Counted from the stretch's first letter, positions 43,360 through 52,256 are shown. The stretch is 64,000 bases of DNA from Stigmatella aurantiaca DW4/3-1 (GCF_000165485.1 NC_014623.1:1135501-1199500); one strand, 5' to 3'. Numbers and translations are program-made. Notes: a model not told the origin generated them from the sequence alone.

Positions 43360-44709
43360 ATGCGAATCCATGTTGCCTGCCTGCTGGCGGTGGGGCTTCT
43401 GGCCTGCACCACGTCTCGCACCCAAGCGCCCGAGGCTCTGACCGCGGGTGGCGAAGGCGCTCTGCCCTTCATCGAGGATGACTACGGCCGTGCACTCGCG
43501 GAGGCGAAGGCCCGGGGCCTGCCCCTCTTCGTGGATACCTGGGCCCCGTGGTGCCACACCTGCCGGTCGATGAAGGCTTATGTCTTCACCGACAAGGCGC
43601 TCGCGCGGCATGCGGGGCGGTTCGTCTGGCTCGAACTCAACACCGACCTGCCGCAGGCCGCGGGCTTCCAGGAGAAGTACCCCATCGATTTCTGGCCGAC
43701 CTTCTTCATCATTGATCCCCGGGAGGAGCGGGTTCTGGTGCGCTTCTCGGGAAGCGCCACCGTGTCCCAGCTCGAGAAGCTCTTCGAGGATGGAGAGCGC
43801 GCCTGGCGCGGTGGCTCCCAGGGGGCCGAGGCACAACTTGCCCGGGGAGATGCCCTCTATGGCGAGGGCAAGCCCGCCGAGGCCGCCGAGGCATTCGCTC
43901 AGGCGCTGGCCGAGGCGCCAACGGACTGGTCGCGCCGGGGCCGCACCCTGGAGTCGCTGCTGTCGGCCCTGTACGGCGCCAAGCAGCACGAGGCGTGTGC
44001 ACGCAAGGCCCTGGAGGAATCGCCCCAGGTGCCCCGCTCCGCGTCCCTCGCGAATGCGATGACCTGGGGGCTGGGGTGCGTGCTGATGCTGCCGCCGGAG
44101 AACCCGGCGGGAAAGGCGCTGCTCGGGAAGCTCGAAGCCAAGGCCCGGGAGGTGCTCGCGCCGCCCAGCATCGAGATGCCGGCCGATGACCGCTCCGGGC
44201 TGTATGAGGTGATGGTGGAGGCGCGCAAGACCCTCCAGGACGAAGCGGGGACGAAGGTCATCGCCGCCGAGTGGCTCGGCTTTCTCGAGGCCGAGGCCGC
44301 CAAGGCCCCCAATCCGGAGGCGCGCACCGTCTTCGATTCGCACCGCATGGTGGCGGCCCTGACGCTCGGAGAGCCTCAGCGTGTGGTGCCCGCCATCGAG
44401 CAGAGCGAGCGGGACTTGCCCAACGACTACAACCCGCCCGCGCGGCTCTCCAGCCTGTACCGGACGATGGGGCGGCTGGAGGAGGCGCTGGCCGCCAGCG
44501 GCAGGGCCCTGGAGAAGGTCCAGGGCGCCCGGCGGCTGCGCGTTCTGTCCGAGCGCTCGGCCATCCAGGCGGACCAGGGAAAGAAGGAGGCCGCCGTCGC
44601 GACGCTGGAGGAGGCCCTTGCCTATGCGAAGGCCCTTCCCAAGGCCCAGGTCTCCCAGCGCCAGCGCGAGGCACTGGAGAAGAAGCTCACGGAGCTGAAG
44701 GCGAAATAG
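43360..44709 (+). CDS. Thioredoxin-domain lipoprotein with TPR-like C-terminus
   Basis: The protein has 449 residues from ATG 43360 with lipobox LLAC. Residues ~38-145 form a thioredoxin fold with the site APWCHTCRSM and cis-proline region FWPTFFII. The remaining part is helical with TPR-like repeats (GDALYGEGKPAEAAEAFAQAL, then LYRTMGRLEEALAASGRAL; each cited in part). It is probably a periplasmic, lipid-anchored thiol-disulfide protein with a protein-binding arm. Its partner is unknown. It ends three bases before the convergent metallophosphoesterase. Confidence 0.88.
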   Translation: MRIHVACLLAVGLLACTTSRTQAPEALTAGGEGALPFIEDDYGRALAEAKARGLPLFVDTWAPWCHTCRSMKAYVFTDKALARHAGRFVWLELNTDLPQAAGFQEKYPIDFWPTFFIIDPREERVLVRFSGSATVSQLEKLFEDGERAWRGGSQGAEAQLARGDALYGEGKPAEAAEAFAQALAEAPTDWSRRGRTLESLLSALYGAKQHEACARKALEESPQVPRSASLANAMTWGLGCVLMLPPENPAGKALLGKLEAKAREVLAPPSIEMPADDRSGLYEVMVEARKTLQDEAGTKVIAAEWLGFLEAEAAKAPNPEARTVFDSHRMVAALTLGEPQRVVPAIEQSERDLPNDYNPPARLSSLYRTMGRLEEALAASGRALEKVQGARRLRVLSERSAIQADQGKKEAAVATLEEALAYAKALPKAQVSQRQREALEKKLTELKAK

Positions 44710-44712
44710 CCC

Positions 44713-45861
44713 TCAGCGGGCACCCCGGGTGTCGAAGTCGAAGAACTCGATGGACTCGAGCGGCGAATCGTTCAAGCCGCCATCGGTGAAGACGAGGACG
44801 GCATCCTCGAAGGCGGTCTTGCCCGGGGGGCCCGCGGCATAGGTGAACCGCTGGCCGTTGGTGACCAGGTGCCGGATGCCGCCGGTCTGGGCCTCTGGGG
44901 GCTGGCCCAGCAGCTCCCGGGCGCGCTTGTCCCGCGTGTGACCGATGACCTGGGTCAGGCCGAGCGGCAGGTGCAAGGGGTTGAAGCGCCGGCGCGGGTT
45001 CTGGCGCGTGCGCTCGGCATCTTCGGGCAGCACGCTGGGCCGGTGGTAGACGATGCCCAGGCCCTCCCCCTGGTCCCGGTTGCCGGGCTGGTACAGGCCG
45101 GGCACGGTGAGCGGACCGCCCTTCCAGTTCTCCACGGCGGTGTCGAGCGTGTCGTTGAGGGCGTACGCCGCCGCATGGGCATTGTTGTGGCGGTCCTTGG
45201 CGATTCCCAGCGCGAGCAGGTCTTCCCGGGTCACCCCCGCGTGGCTGACGAGCAGGCCGGGCGCGGAGGCGTAGGCCAGGCGCATGCGCCGCTCGCGCAG
45301 CAGGTAGGCCACCCATGTGCGCTGCTCCTCCCGGAAGGTGCTGTAGTCCCGGGCGATCAGCTCCACGCTGTGGACCTGGGGGTAGCGCTGGAGGAACTCC
45401 TGCTCCTGGGCCTTGTCGGTATTGTCCCCCGCGTAGATGCGGTCCGCCTCTGCCTGCGCTTCGGTGAAGGTGGCATCGGTGAAGTCCACCAGCTCTCCCA
45501 CGCGGGCCAGATCATGGTTCCCGGCGATGATGGCCACCTGATCCGAGGGCTGCGCGGCAAGCCAGGCGAGCAGATGGAGGCCACTTCGGGCCGCCGCGTT
45601 GCGTTCATGCGGCGTCCCCCAGTCGAAGTGGTCTCCCACCGAGATGAGCTGGGCATCGGGCCGCAGCCATCCATCCTGGGTGAGCAGACCCCGGCGCTCC
45701 AGGAGGGTGAAGAAGCGGTGGATGTCCGTTTGAGGGTCTCCGACGGCGACACGGGGTCTACGGGCAAAGGGCGCGAACGAGCCATGCACGGTGCGGGGCG
45801 CACCAGCGGCACATTGTGCGGCGTTGCTCAGGGCGGCTCGGATTCGGGAGGAGGAGGTCAC
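44713..45861 (-). CDS. Metallophosphoesterase
   Basis: The protein has 382 residues from GTG 45861, two bases after the stop of the LuxR gene; ATG 45915 or a GTG/ATG further up inside the LuxR gene are alternatives. Calcineurin-like motifs are visible: VGDPQTD, SVGDHFDWG, IAGNHD, LLVSHAGV and IGHTRD. The second block (GDHFDWG) shows the expected spacing to GNHD. Such enzymes hydrolyse phosphoesters with two metal ions. The target (nucleotide, protein or Ap4A-like) cannot be told. Probably cotranscribed with the LuxR gene. Confidence 0.85.
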   Translation of the reverse strand: MTSSSRIRAALSNAAQCAAGAPRTVHGSFAPFARRPRVAVGDPQTDIHRFFTLLERRGLLTQDGWLRPDAQLISVGDHFDWGTPHERNAAARSGLHLLAWLAAQPSDQVAIIAGNHDLARVGELVDFTDATFTEAQAEADRIYAGDNTDKAQEQEFLQRYPQVHSVELIARDYSTFREEQRTWVAYLLRERRMRLAYASAPGLLVSHAGVTREDLLALGIAKDRHNNAHAAAYALNDTLDTAVENWKGGPLTVPGLYQPGNRDQGEGLGIVYHRPSVLPEDAERTRQNPRRRFNPLHLPLGLTQVIGHTRDKRARELLGQPPEAQTGGIRHLVTNGQRFTYAAGPPGKTAFEDAVLVFTDGGLNDSPLESIEFFDFDTRGAR

Positions 45862-45863
45862 GG

Positions 45864-46973
45864 TCAAGGAGATTGGAAGAATTTCGCGATGAGGGCCGAG
45901 CGGCTTTCGACCCATGCCTTGCTCAGAACGTGGGTGACGTGCACCTCCACCGTCCGCTCTGAACACCCCAGTTGTGCCGCGATGGCCCTATTACTCTGGC
46001 CTTGGACGATGTGCTCGAGCACTTGCTCCTCCCGGGAGGTGAGCTCCCAGCGCTCGGCGAGCAGGTGGACGCGGGCGTTCGCCTGCGAAAGGGCGCTCTT
46101 GTCCACGACGAGGTAGTGCATGGCCAGGCCGGGGACCCGCAGGGCCGTGACGGAGATCTCCGGCAGGGCGGGCTCTCCCTGAGTGTGCCGCCGCACGGCT
46201 TCCGTCAGGGGCTGGGTGGATTGTGCGGCCAGCGCTCGGCCGGCACCGTTGGCATGAACCACCTGATGGGTGCTGGTGAGCACGAAGGCTGGCTGGCCGA
46301 GTGCCTCCATCGCGGCCTCCAGCGCTGAATGGAGCAGCCCTGCCTCCCGGAGCCGCGCCTCCAGCGTCAGCCGCCGCTGCAGCATGGGAACCAGGGTCTG
46401 GAATATCCTTTGTTCCCGCGCGGTGAAGGGCTCGGAGCGCAAGGCCCCAATCCACGACAGCAACGCGGGGCCCTCGCAGATGAGCGCTCGGAGCTGGAAC
46501 ATGTTCTCCATCCCCAACTGGCGGTAGAGCAGCACGCCGCTCTGGCTCACCCGCTCCCGGACGAGCGCTTCCTGGTCCGGTGAGATGCCCAGGCGCTTCC
46601 AGGAAGCCGCCCCCGCTTCGTGCAGGGGGGCCTCCTGGGACTCCACCTGCGTGGCAGGGCGGAAGTGCAGCACCCGGTTGCGCTGTGCGCTGGCGGGCCG
46701 CGCAGGATCGAAGTAGCCCCAGGGGGTGGGCCGCTCGCGCAGGAAGCCATCCAGGGTGTTGAACAGCTCCGTTTCGGGCGAGAACCCCGCCGCATGGCAG
46801 AAGCCTGCCCCGTAGTGGTCCAAGCCCACCGTCACGCCATAGGCCATGGCGCGCTCGGCTCGCAGTCCCTCGCGCAGCCTCGCGGTCAGCGAGGGCAGTG
46901 CCTCCGCGCCCGGTTCGACCGTGTCGATCTGACGCTGGAGGTCTGCCAGGAATGATCTATCCCTGGATTCCAT
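45864..46973 (-). CDS. LuxR-type transcriptional regulator
   Basis: The protein has 369 residues from ATG 46973 (a GTG three codons earlier is possible). The C-terminal ~65 residues are a LuxR/GerE helix-turn-helix (LTSREEQVLEHIVQG, then IAAQLGCSERTVEVHV). The N-terminal part has no phosphoacceptor domain; residues ~30-200 look GAF-like and ~210-290 PAS-like (LGQPAFVLTSTHQVVHANGAG), suggesting small-molecule sensing. It is upstream of, and nearly touching, the metallophosphoesterase gene. A large inverted repeat lies just upstream. Confidence 0.88.
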   Translation of the reverse strand: MESRDRSFLADLQRQIDTVEPGAEALPSLTARLREGLRAERAMAYGVTVGLDHYGAGFCHAAGFSPETELFNTLDGFLRERPTPWGYFDPARPASAQRNRVLHFRPATQVESQEAPLHEAGAASWKRLGISPDQEALVRERVSQSGVLLYRQLGMENMFQLRALICEGPALLSWIGALRSEPFTAREQRIFQTLVPMLQRRLTLEARLREAGLLHSALEAAMEALGQPAFVLTSTHQVVHANGAGRALAAQSTQPLTEAVRRHTQGEPALPEISVTALRVPGLAMHYLVVDKSALSQANARVHLLAERWELTSREEQVLEHIVQGQSNRAIAAQLGCSERTVEVHVTHVLSKAWVESRSALIAKFFQSP

Positions 46974-46994
46974 TTGATTCACGATTTGCCAATA

Positions 46995-47069
46995 TATCCT
47001 GTAAGGGGCCTCGGAGGCAGCCCTCCAAAAGTCTGAGGCCTCTTCCTTTAAATCTAGAATTACAGGATA
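46995..47069. promoter_or_regulatory. Nested 75-base inverted repeat upstream of the LuxR gene
   Basis: TATCCTGTAA (46995-47004) and TTACAGGATA (47060-47069) are perfect 10-bp inverted copies, both with CCAA just outside. Between them GGCCTC (47007-47012) and GAGGCC (47035-47040) form a second inverted pair, and GCCTC-G-GAGGC (47008-47018) is itself a palindrome. The region is AT-richer than the surroundings. It lies between the divergent LuxR and Ntn-hydrolase genes and may be a looped operator or a structured leader. Confidence 0.6.
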
Positions 47070-47171
47070 GACTTGGAAACTACCCTATGGGGTGTGTGAC
47101 GGCAAGGGGCGTTTCCGGGGGGAGACGTGGGCGCGGCGGGTGGGACGGGCCCTGTATGCTGCGCGCGCGCC

Positions 47172-48146
47172 ATGACCATCGACATCGCCTTCAAGACGCC
47201 GGATGCCCTGGTGTTCGCCACGGATGGGTTGGCCACGGTGATGGAGGTGGACGCTCGAGGCCAGGAGCGCTTCCTCTCCAACATGGCCAATGTGGAGAAG
47301 CTCGTTCCCTTGTCTGGGGGCCGGCTGCTCGCCATGTTCAACGGGGTGGGCTCGATTGGCGGAGGAACCGTGGCCACCTCGCTGCGTGCCTTCGATGATC
47401 GCGCCCCCTTGAAGGAGGGGGAATCCGTCGGGCATTACGCGAAACGGCTGCACACGGCGCTGGAGACCCAGGCGCTGCGCCGGTTGGGGACCTTGCCCCG
47501 GCCCTTTCACCTCATTCTCGGAGGCTTCGCGCCGCGGCCCGCGGAAGGGGTCGAGCCCCCTTCGCTCTGGTCCATCCAGTGGAGTGTGAACTCCAGCATC
47601 CCCACCACGCCTTCTCCGCTCCTGCACACCGAGGAGGAGGGAGGGGGGGAACGGCACCGTTTTGGAGTCCACTACGCGGGGGTGACCGAGGCCGTGGCCC
47701 GCTTCGTGGAAGGGTATGATCCCGTTTTGCCCGAGCGGCTGGCGGTGCTGCTGGCCGGCACGGACGCGGAGGATGGCCCACCAGGGTTGCTGGAGCAGTT
47801 GGCCCAGGAGGCCCGGCGAACGGGGGTTCCCGCGGAGCCTCTGTCCAATGAACAGGCGAGCACGTTGGCACGGCGCTATGCGCGGCGGGTGTTGCGCGCG
47901 GGCTTCTTCTCTTCCCCGCAGGAGCCGCTCTCCGAGCACTTCTCCTTGCAGGCGGCGGTGGATTACTGCGTCTTCCTCGCCCAGTGCGCCTACGCGCGCG
48001 AGAACCTTTCGCCGACCCGCCGGGGCGCTCCCCGGGTGGGTAGCACGCTCCAGGTCGCATACCTCATCCCGGATCGGCCCGCGCACCTGCTGGCGGGGAT
48101 CCGGCTGGGCGTACGTCTTCAAGGCATGGATGGAGGACTGCCGTGA
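47172..48146 (+). CDS. Proteasome/HslV-like N-terminal-threonine hydrolase
   Basis: The protein has 324 residues from ATG 47172. After Met removal the chain would begin TIDIAFKTPDALVFATDGLAT, cited here by its key residues: Thr1, Asp17 and the HslV-like TDGLAT. NVEKLVPL then places a Lys (Lys42 in the mature numbering) where proteasome Lys33 aligns, after a nine-residue insertion, and LLAMFNGVGSIGGG matches the following Gly-rich turn. This is the Ntn protease triad. The protein is longer than HslV or beta subunits, and no HslU-like ATPase or alpha subunit is near. It overlaps the next gene by four bases (GTGA). Confidence 0.72.
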   Translation: MTIDIAFKTPDALVFATDGLATVMEVDARGQERFLSNMANVEKLVPLSGGRLLAMFNGVGSIGGGTVATSLRAFDDRAPLKEGESVGHYAKRLHTALETQALRRLGTLPRPFHLILGGFAPRPAEGVEPPSLWSIQWSVNSSIPTTPSPLLHTEEEGGGERHRFGVHYAGVTEAVARFVEGYDPVLPERLAVLLAGTDAEDGPPGLLEQLAQEARRTGVPAEPLSNEQASTLARRYARRVLRAGFFSSPQEPLSEHFSLQAAVDYCVFLAQCAYARENLSPTRRGAPRVGSTLQVAYLIPDRPAHLLAGIRLGVRLQGMDGGLP

Positions 48147-49729
48147 GCACACGCAAACCTCGGGGCAAAGGCGGGGCGGGTTCAGGGAAGGGCCGGGGTT
48201 CTGGAAAGGAGGCGGCGGGCCGTTCCGTGGCCGCTCCGCGAAGTGCCGCGAGGAAGAGTGCCCGGAAGCCAGCCCAGGTCTCTGCTCCAGAACCGGCCCG
48301 AGAGCCGCCGCTTCCTCCCCTTGTGCCCGAGCCGACGGGGGCGCCGCTGGCGTTCAACAGCCGCACCTCCGAGTTGCTCTCCCCCTCGCAGGTCCGCACC
48401 GCGGAGGCGGCCGCGCTGAAAGGCATCACGGCGCGCAGGGCCTTCCAGGCCGTCATGGCCCCGGAGTCTCCTCCCGTCCCCCTGGCTCCGGCGCCCATGC
48501 CAGGGGAGCGCGTGGCGCTGTCGTTCGGGCCGGACTCCGGAGACAAGGAGCGGCAGCGGTTGGTGGCCCTGCGCAAGGAGACCGCGAAGCGGCCCGTGGT
48601 CTCGGTGCGACCCGATTATTTTGGCACGGCCGAGCACCGCGCCAGCGCGGAGCATCTGGCGAGCCTGTTGTCGGGCAAATCCGTGTTCGCCCATGCCAGC
48701 CGGGCCAGCGCCCGGCAGTCCCATGTGCTGCTGCGCACCTCCGAGGCTCGGTTCGAGCCTGACGCGGTGCTGGAGCGGGAGGGCCTCACGGTGGCGAGCG
48801 CGGACCCGACGTGGCGCGAGCCCTTCCAAGACCGGCTTGAGGATCTGATGGCCCGCTACCGTCCGCTCACGGAGCTGGAGATCCGTCCAGGACTCACCCT
48901 CACATATGGGGAGGTGGTGGCGCTCGCCGGGGACTACTACGGGACGCCGGAGGAACTGGCCGAGGAGCTGACCCCTGCCGTGGCCGACGCCATCCGAGGG
49001 GTGACGCCCCAGGATGAGGGGACCTTCCTGCTCAACACCCACCGGGGATGGTTCGATTACGCGAGCCTTGCCAACGAGAATCAGGACCATTTCGCGCCGA
49101 GGAGCTGGGGGCGCTACGCCCGGCATCACCGGGAGGCGCTGTTTCTGGCGCTGGACAAGGACCTGGATGCGGCCCTGGTGCGCAACGCCTTCGCCGATCA
49201 TTTCCTTACGGATGCCTTCGCCTCGGGCCATCTGCGCGTGCCGAGGGACTTGCTGGTGGGACTCTCCGGCGCGCTTCCCACGCGGAAGATGCACGATGAG
49301 GAGAACGTCCAGGGGCTGTGGGTAAGGAGCGCCAGTGGCTTTGTCTGGCGCTCCTACGGAGATGACCACCTGGGCACGAACCCCGTGCACCTGACGCTCA
49401 CCGCGCACGCCGTGGGGTTGTCGCTGCTGCGCGTCTTCCGGGCTTACCGGATGGAAGGGCGGGCGGCACAGACCCTGCGGACGGCGCTCGAGGAGGGCCC
49501 CGAACTGCCGTTCACCGCGGGGGAGATGGTGTCCCCGCTCACGCTGCCCGCCTTCCTGGGGGAGGTGGCCGGGTTGCCCGGAATCCGGGAGCACCTGCCG
49601 GTTCCCCTGGGAAGTACCGAGGAGCCAGAGACCGGTGGGGTGCTGGCCAACTACCCACCGATGGTGGGGGTTGGTGGCAAGCGCCGCAAGGCGACGCCTG
49701 ACTTCGAGGCTTACTTCCGGTTCGAGTGA
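48143..49729 (+). CDS. Phospholipase C/P1-nuclease-like helical protein
   Basis: The protein has 528 residues from GTG 48143, overlapping the Ntn-hydrolase stop. Residues ~1-60 are basic and low-complexity (Lys/Arg/Ala/Pro). Residues ~230-440 carry His/Asp motifs that recall zinc phospholipase C or S1/P1 nucleases: ALAGDYYG, ENQDHFAP, RHHREALFLAL and ADHFLTDAFASGHLR. No export signal is seen. The DHFLTDAFASGH block is the strongest evidence for a metal site. It is translationally coupled to the proteasome-like protein, so the two probably work together. Function unknown. Confidence 0.6.
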   Translation: MSTRKPRGKGGAGSGKGRGSGKEAAGRSVAAPRSAARKSARKPAQVSAPEPAREPPLPPLVPEPTGAPLAFNSRTSELLSPSQVRTAEAAALKGITARRAFQAVMAPESPPVPLAPAPMPGERVALSFGPDSGDKERQRLVALRKETAKRPVVSVRPDYFGTAEHRASAEHLASLLSGKSVFAHASRASARQSHVLLRTSEARFEPDAVLEREGLTVASADPTWREPFQDRLEDLMARYRPLTELEIRPGLTLTYGEVVALAGDYYGTPEELAEELTPAVADAIRGVTPQDEGTFLLNTHRGWFDYASLANENQDHFAPRSWGRYARHHREALFLALDKDLDAALVRNAFADHFLTDAFASGHLRVPRDLLVGLSGALPTRKMHDEENVQGLWVRSASGFVWRSYGDDHLGTNPVHLTLTAHAVGLSLLRVFRAYRMEGRAAQTLRTALEEGPELPFTAGEMVSPLTLPAFLGEVAGLPGIREHLPVPLGSTEEPETGGVLANYPPMVGVGGKRRKATPDFEAYFRFE

Positions 49730-49739
49730 GGGCCTCCGC

Positions 49740-50213
49740 TCACAGGGGGCGAACAGGGGGCTGGTAAAGGTCCCGCTCGGTGTCGTGGGGGCGGGAGGCC
49801 GCGCCTGCCGCGGCTCCCAGGAACGTGCCGGTCACGTGCAGGCCGATCCACCCCCAGGTGCCCAGCCCCGAGAAGAGGCGCACCAGGTGGGGACCCGCCA
49901 GGGCGTAAGCGCTCAGGAGGATGGCGGGGACCAGGATCGAAGTCACCAGCGCGGCCCCCAGCGCCCGCTTCATCTGTCCTGCGTGGTAGCCGCCGAACGC
50001 GCCGCCCAGCAAGCCGTTGAGGAGGGGGATGAAGAAGGTGATGAGGCTGATGAAGACCATGGTGGCCACGCTGACCACGAAGGTGTTGTGCTGGAACTGA
50101 ATGCCCTCGGGCCGGGGGACCACGTCCGGAGGGAGCGTGGCGTATTCCACGTAGCGGGGCGTACCGGCGGAAGACTTCAGGGCCTCGGGGGGAACGGGAG
50201 CGTGCTCGGACAT
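49740..50213 (-). CDS. Small polytopic membrane protein
   Basis: The protein has 157 residues from ATG 50213 with AGGAG seven bases upstream. After a soluble N-terminus (~residues 1-45) there are three or four hydrophobic helices (TMVFISLITFFIPLLNGLLG, then VTSILVPAILLSAYALAG, then GWIGLHVTGTFLGAAAG). No family recognised. It is convergent with the phospholipase-like gene (10-base gap) and divergent from the lipoprotein at 50440. Confidence 0.75.
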   Translation of the reverse strand: MSEHAPVPPEALKSSAGTPRYVEYATLPPDVVPRPEGIQFQHNTFVVSVATMVFISLITFFIPLLNGLLGGAFGGYHAGQMKRALGAALVTSILVPAILLSAYALAGPHLVRLFSGLGTWGWIGLHVTGTFLGAAAGAASRPHDTERDLYQPPVRPL

Positions 50214-50439
50214 GTGGAACTCCTGAGGGGCACGAAGTGCTCGCCCCTCCGAGTCGAAAGATGGGGTGCGCGCCCGCGTAGGGCATCGGGCGGAACTCGG
50301 CTGGGGACCATGCCGCCTGTGAGGCGATGGGAATGAGATGCCCGGAGCGGGGGGACGGGCGGAAGTGGCACCGGCTTGCCCTGTCGCCCGCTCCGTAGGA
50401 GGGTAGGTGAAATCTTCTCCCCCTTGGGATGGACCCTTC

Positions 50440-50865
50440 ATGAGCCTTCGCCGTGCTTCGCTGAGCTTTGCCCTCCTGTGCCTGGGCTTGTCGTCTGCCT
50501 GTGCGTTGCGCCCTCGCTACGGGGACGTGGTGGCCTCTGAGGCGGTGGCCAACTCGGCGCAGACCCCGGCATTGACGCTGCGCCTGCTGGACGCGGCGTC
50601 GAACCGCCCCATTCCGGGAGCCCGGGTCGTGGCCACCGGAGGGCGGGCGCACCTGTCCGTGGTCAGCAACGAGGAAGGCCTTGTCTCCTTGCCCGTGTCC
50701 AAGGCCCTGGCCAGCGAGAACCCCTTGCTGGAGGTCGTGCTGCCGAAGGGGGTGAAACAGTACCGGTTCGAGGAAGTCCGGCCCGAGGCGCCGCCGGCGC
50801 CTCCTGCCGCAGCCCCCGTGGAGACGGCTCCCCCCGCGGAAGCTGCTCCGGAGACGGGGACCTAG
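50440..50865 (+). CDS. Small lipoprotein with beta-rich domain
   Basis: The protein has 141 residues from ATG 50440 (an ATG 11 codons earlier is possible) with lipobox LSSAC. Residues ~40-110 look like a carboxypeptidase-regulatory-like or transthyretin-like sandwich (LTLRLLDAASNRPIPGARV, then EEGLVSLPV), a common spacer on surface lipoproteins. A Pro/Ala-rich tail follows. Its last four bases overlap the convergent dienelactone hydrolase gene. Confidence 0.8.
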   Translation: MSLRRASLSFALLCLGLSSACALRPRYGDVVASEAVANSAQTPALTLRLLDAASNRPIPGARVVATGGRAHLSVVSNEEGLVSLPVSKALASENPLLEVVLPKGVKQYRFEEVRPEAPPAPPAAAPVETAPPAEAAPETGT

Positions 50866-51536
50866 CCCAGCTTCGCGTGAAGGAAGTCCACCGTCCGCCG
50901 CCAGGCCGTCTCGGCATTCTGCGGTGAGTAGACCTCGGGACGCGTGTCGTTGAAGAAGGCGTGCTGGGCGGCGTAGCGGTGGATCTCCACGGGCACATTC
51001 GCGCCCTGGAGTTTCTTCTCCAGGGCGTTCACCCGGTCTGGAGCGCAGAAGTCGTCCTGGTTGGCGTAGTGGCCCAGCACGGCCGCCCGGATCTTCGTCA
51101 CATCCGCCTTGTCATCGCCCGGGATGCCGTAGAAGGGGACGCAGGCGGCGATCTCCGGATCCTTCGCCGCGGCGAAGAGGGCGATGCCACCGCCCAGGCA
51201 GAAGCCGGTAATCCCCACCTTCGTTCCCGGTCGGCGTTGGCGGAGGGCATCGGCCGCGCGGTGCAGGTCCACTTCCACCTGTTTCCAGTTGAGCGCGCCC
51301 ATGTATTGCTGGGCGGTGGAGGGGTCCTTGGCCACCTTGCCCTGGAAGAGGTCCACCGCGAAGACGGTGAAGCCCTCCTTGGCCAAGCGGTCCGCCACGC
51401 CGCGGATGTGGCCGTTCAGCCCCCACCACTCATGGACGAGGAGGACCGCGCCAGGGGCGTTGCCTCCTGGCGCCTCGCTCAGATAGCCCGGGAGTTCGGT
51501 TCCGTCCTTCGCGGTCCACTTCGTGCTCTCTGCCAT
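50862..51536 (-). CDS. Dienelactone hydrolase family protein
   Basis: The protein has 224 residues from ATG 51536 behind AAGGAGGA. The alpha/beta-hydrolase triad is visible: Cys nucleophile in GFCLGGG, Asp in YANQDDFC and His in AQHAFFND. Typical dienelactone hydrolases open cyclic dienelactones in aromatic-compound breakdown, but many members of this family have other ester substrates. No other aromatic pathway gene is near, so the substrate is open. Confidence 0.9.
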   Translation of the reverse strand: MAESTKWTAKDGTELPGYLSEAPGGNAPGAVLLVHEWWGLNGHIRGVADRLAKEGFTVFAVDLFQGKVAKDPSTAQQYMGALNWKQVEVDLHRAADALRQRRPGTKVGITGFCLGGGIALFAAAKDPEIAACVPFYGIPGDDKADVTKIRAAVLGHYANQDDFCAPDRVNALEKKLQGANVPVEIHRYAAQHAFFNDTRPEVYSPQNAETAWRRTVDFLHAKLG

Positions 51537-51724
51537 CGGTCATCCTCCTTGAGGGGAAAAGGAGGCGGCACCTTAAAATCCCAGCCCCTCTTTCTTGCCG
51601 GAGAAGCGGAGGGCCCGCCGTGAAGTGTCGTTCACGAGACCTGCCGCGGTGGCCGAGGAAGGGGGGGGCCTGGCGTTGGCAGGTAGGCACAGGTGAGCCA
51701 GATTGAGGGAAACGGGGAGGTCGC

Positions 51725-52234
51725 ATGTCGAAGGCATTCACCAAGGAAGACAGCAGCGGCGAGGAGCCCGTCATCCCCCGGCCTCGGCCACCCTCGGGGG
51801 ACAAGCGCTACATCACTCCGGAAGGCTACCGGGCACTCCAGGAAGAGCTGGCCCGGCTGCTGGGGCCTGAGGCAGGCGAGGAAGGGCAGGAGGCGTGGGG
51901 GGCCGCCGATCGCAAACGGGAGCGAGAGCGGCGTGCGCACTTCCTCTCGGAGACCTTGGAGGAGGTGCGGGTGGTGGCGCCCGAACCTTCGCAGGAAGGC
52001 CGTGTCTTCTTCGGTGCTTGGGTGACGTTGGAGGACGAGGAGGGCGCGGAGGTGACCTACCGCATCGTCGGGCCGGATGAGGCGGACGTGAAGGCCGGGC
52101 GGCTGAGCGTGGAGTCCCCGCTGGCGCGGGCCCTGCTGGGCAAGGAGGTGGGTGAAGCCGTGCCGGTGGAGCGGCCGCGCGGCGCGGTGGAGTACACCCT
52201 CACCCGTGTGGCCTACACGCCCGCCTCTCACTGA
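51725..52234 (+). CDS. GreB-like transcription-factor homologue lacking the acidic tip
   Basis: The protein has 169 residues from ATG 51725 behind GGGAGG. The start MSKAFTKED and RYITPEGYRALQEEL and the C-terminal QEGRVFFGAWVTLEDEEG then ESPLARALLGKEVG match GreB (cited in short pieces). The coiled coil that reaches into the RNA-polymerase secondary channel is about 15 residues shorter than in E. coli GreB, and the tip motif GD-x-SENA with its catalytic acids is absent. It should still bind RNA polymerase but probably cannot stimulate transcript cleavage. It may act as a regulator or anti-Gre factor. Confidence 0.82.
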   Translation: MSKAFTKEDSSGEEPVIPRPRPPSGDKRYITPEGYRALQEELARLLGPEAGEEGQEAWGAADRKRERERRAHFLSETLEEVRVVAPEPSQEGRVFFGAWVTLEDEEGAEVTYRIVGPDEADVKAGRLSVESPLARALLGKEVGEAVPVERPRGAVEYTLTRVAYTPASH

Positions 52235-52256
52235 AAGGGATGGAGGCCCTGAAGGT

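Noticed and set aside
50366-50379. Sigma-54-like TGGCAC-TTGC before the lipoprotein at 50440
   Set aside because: The spacing between GG and GC is nine bases instead of ten, which usually abolishes activity.
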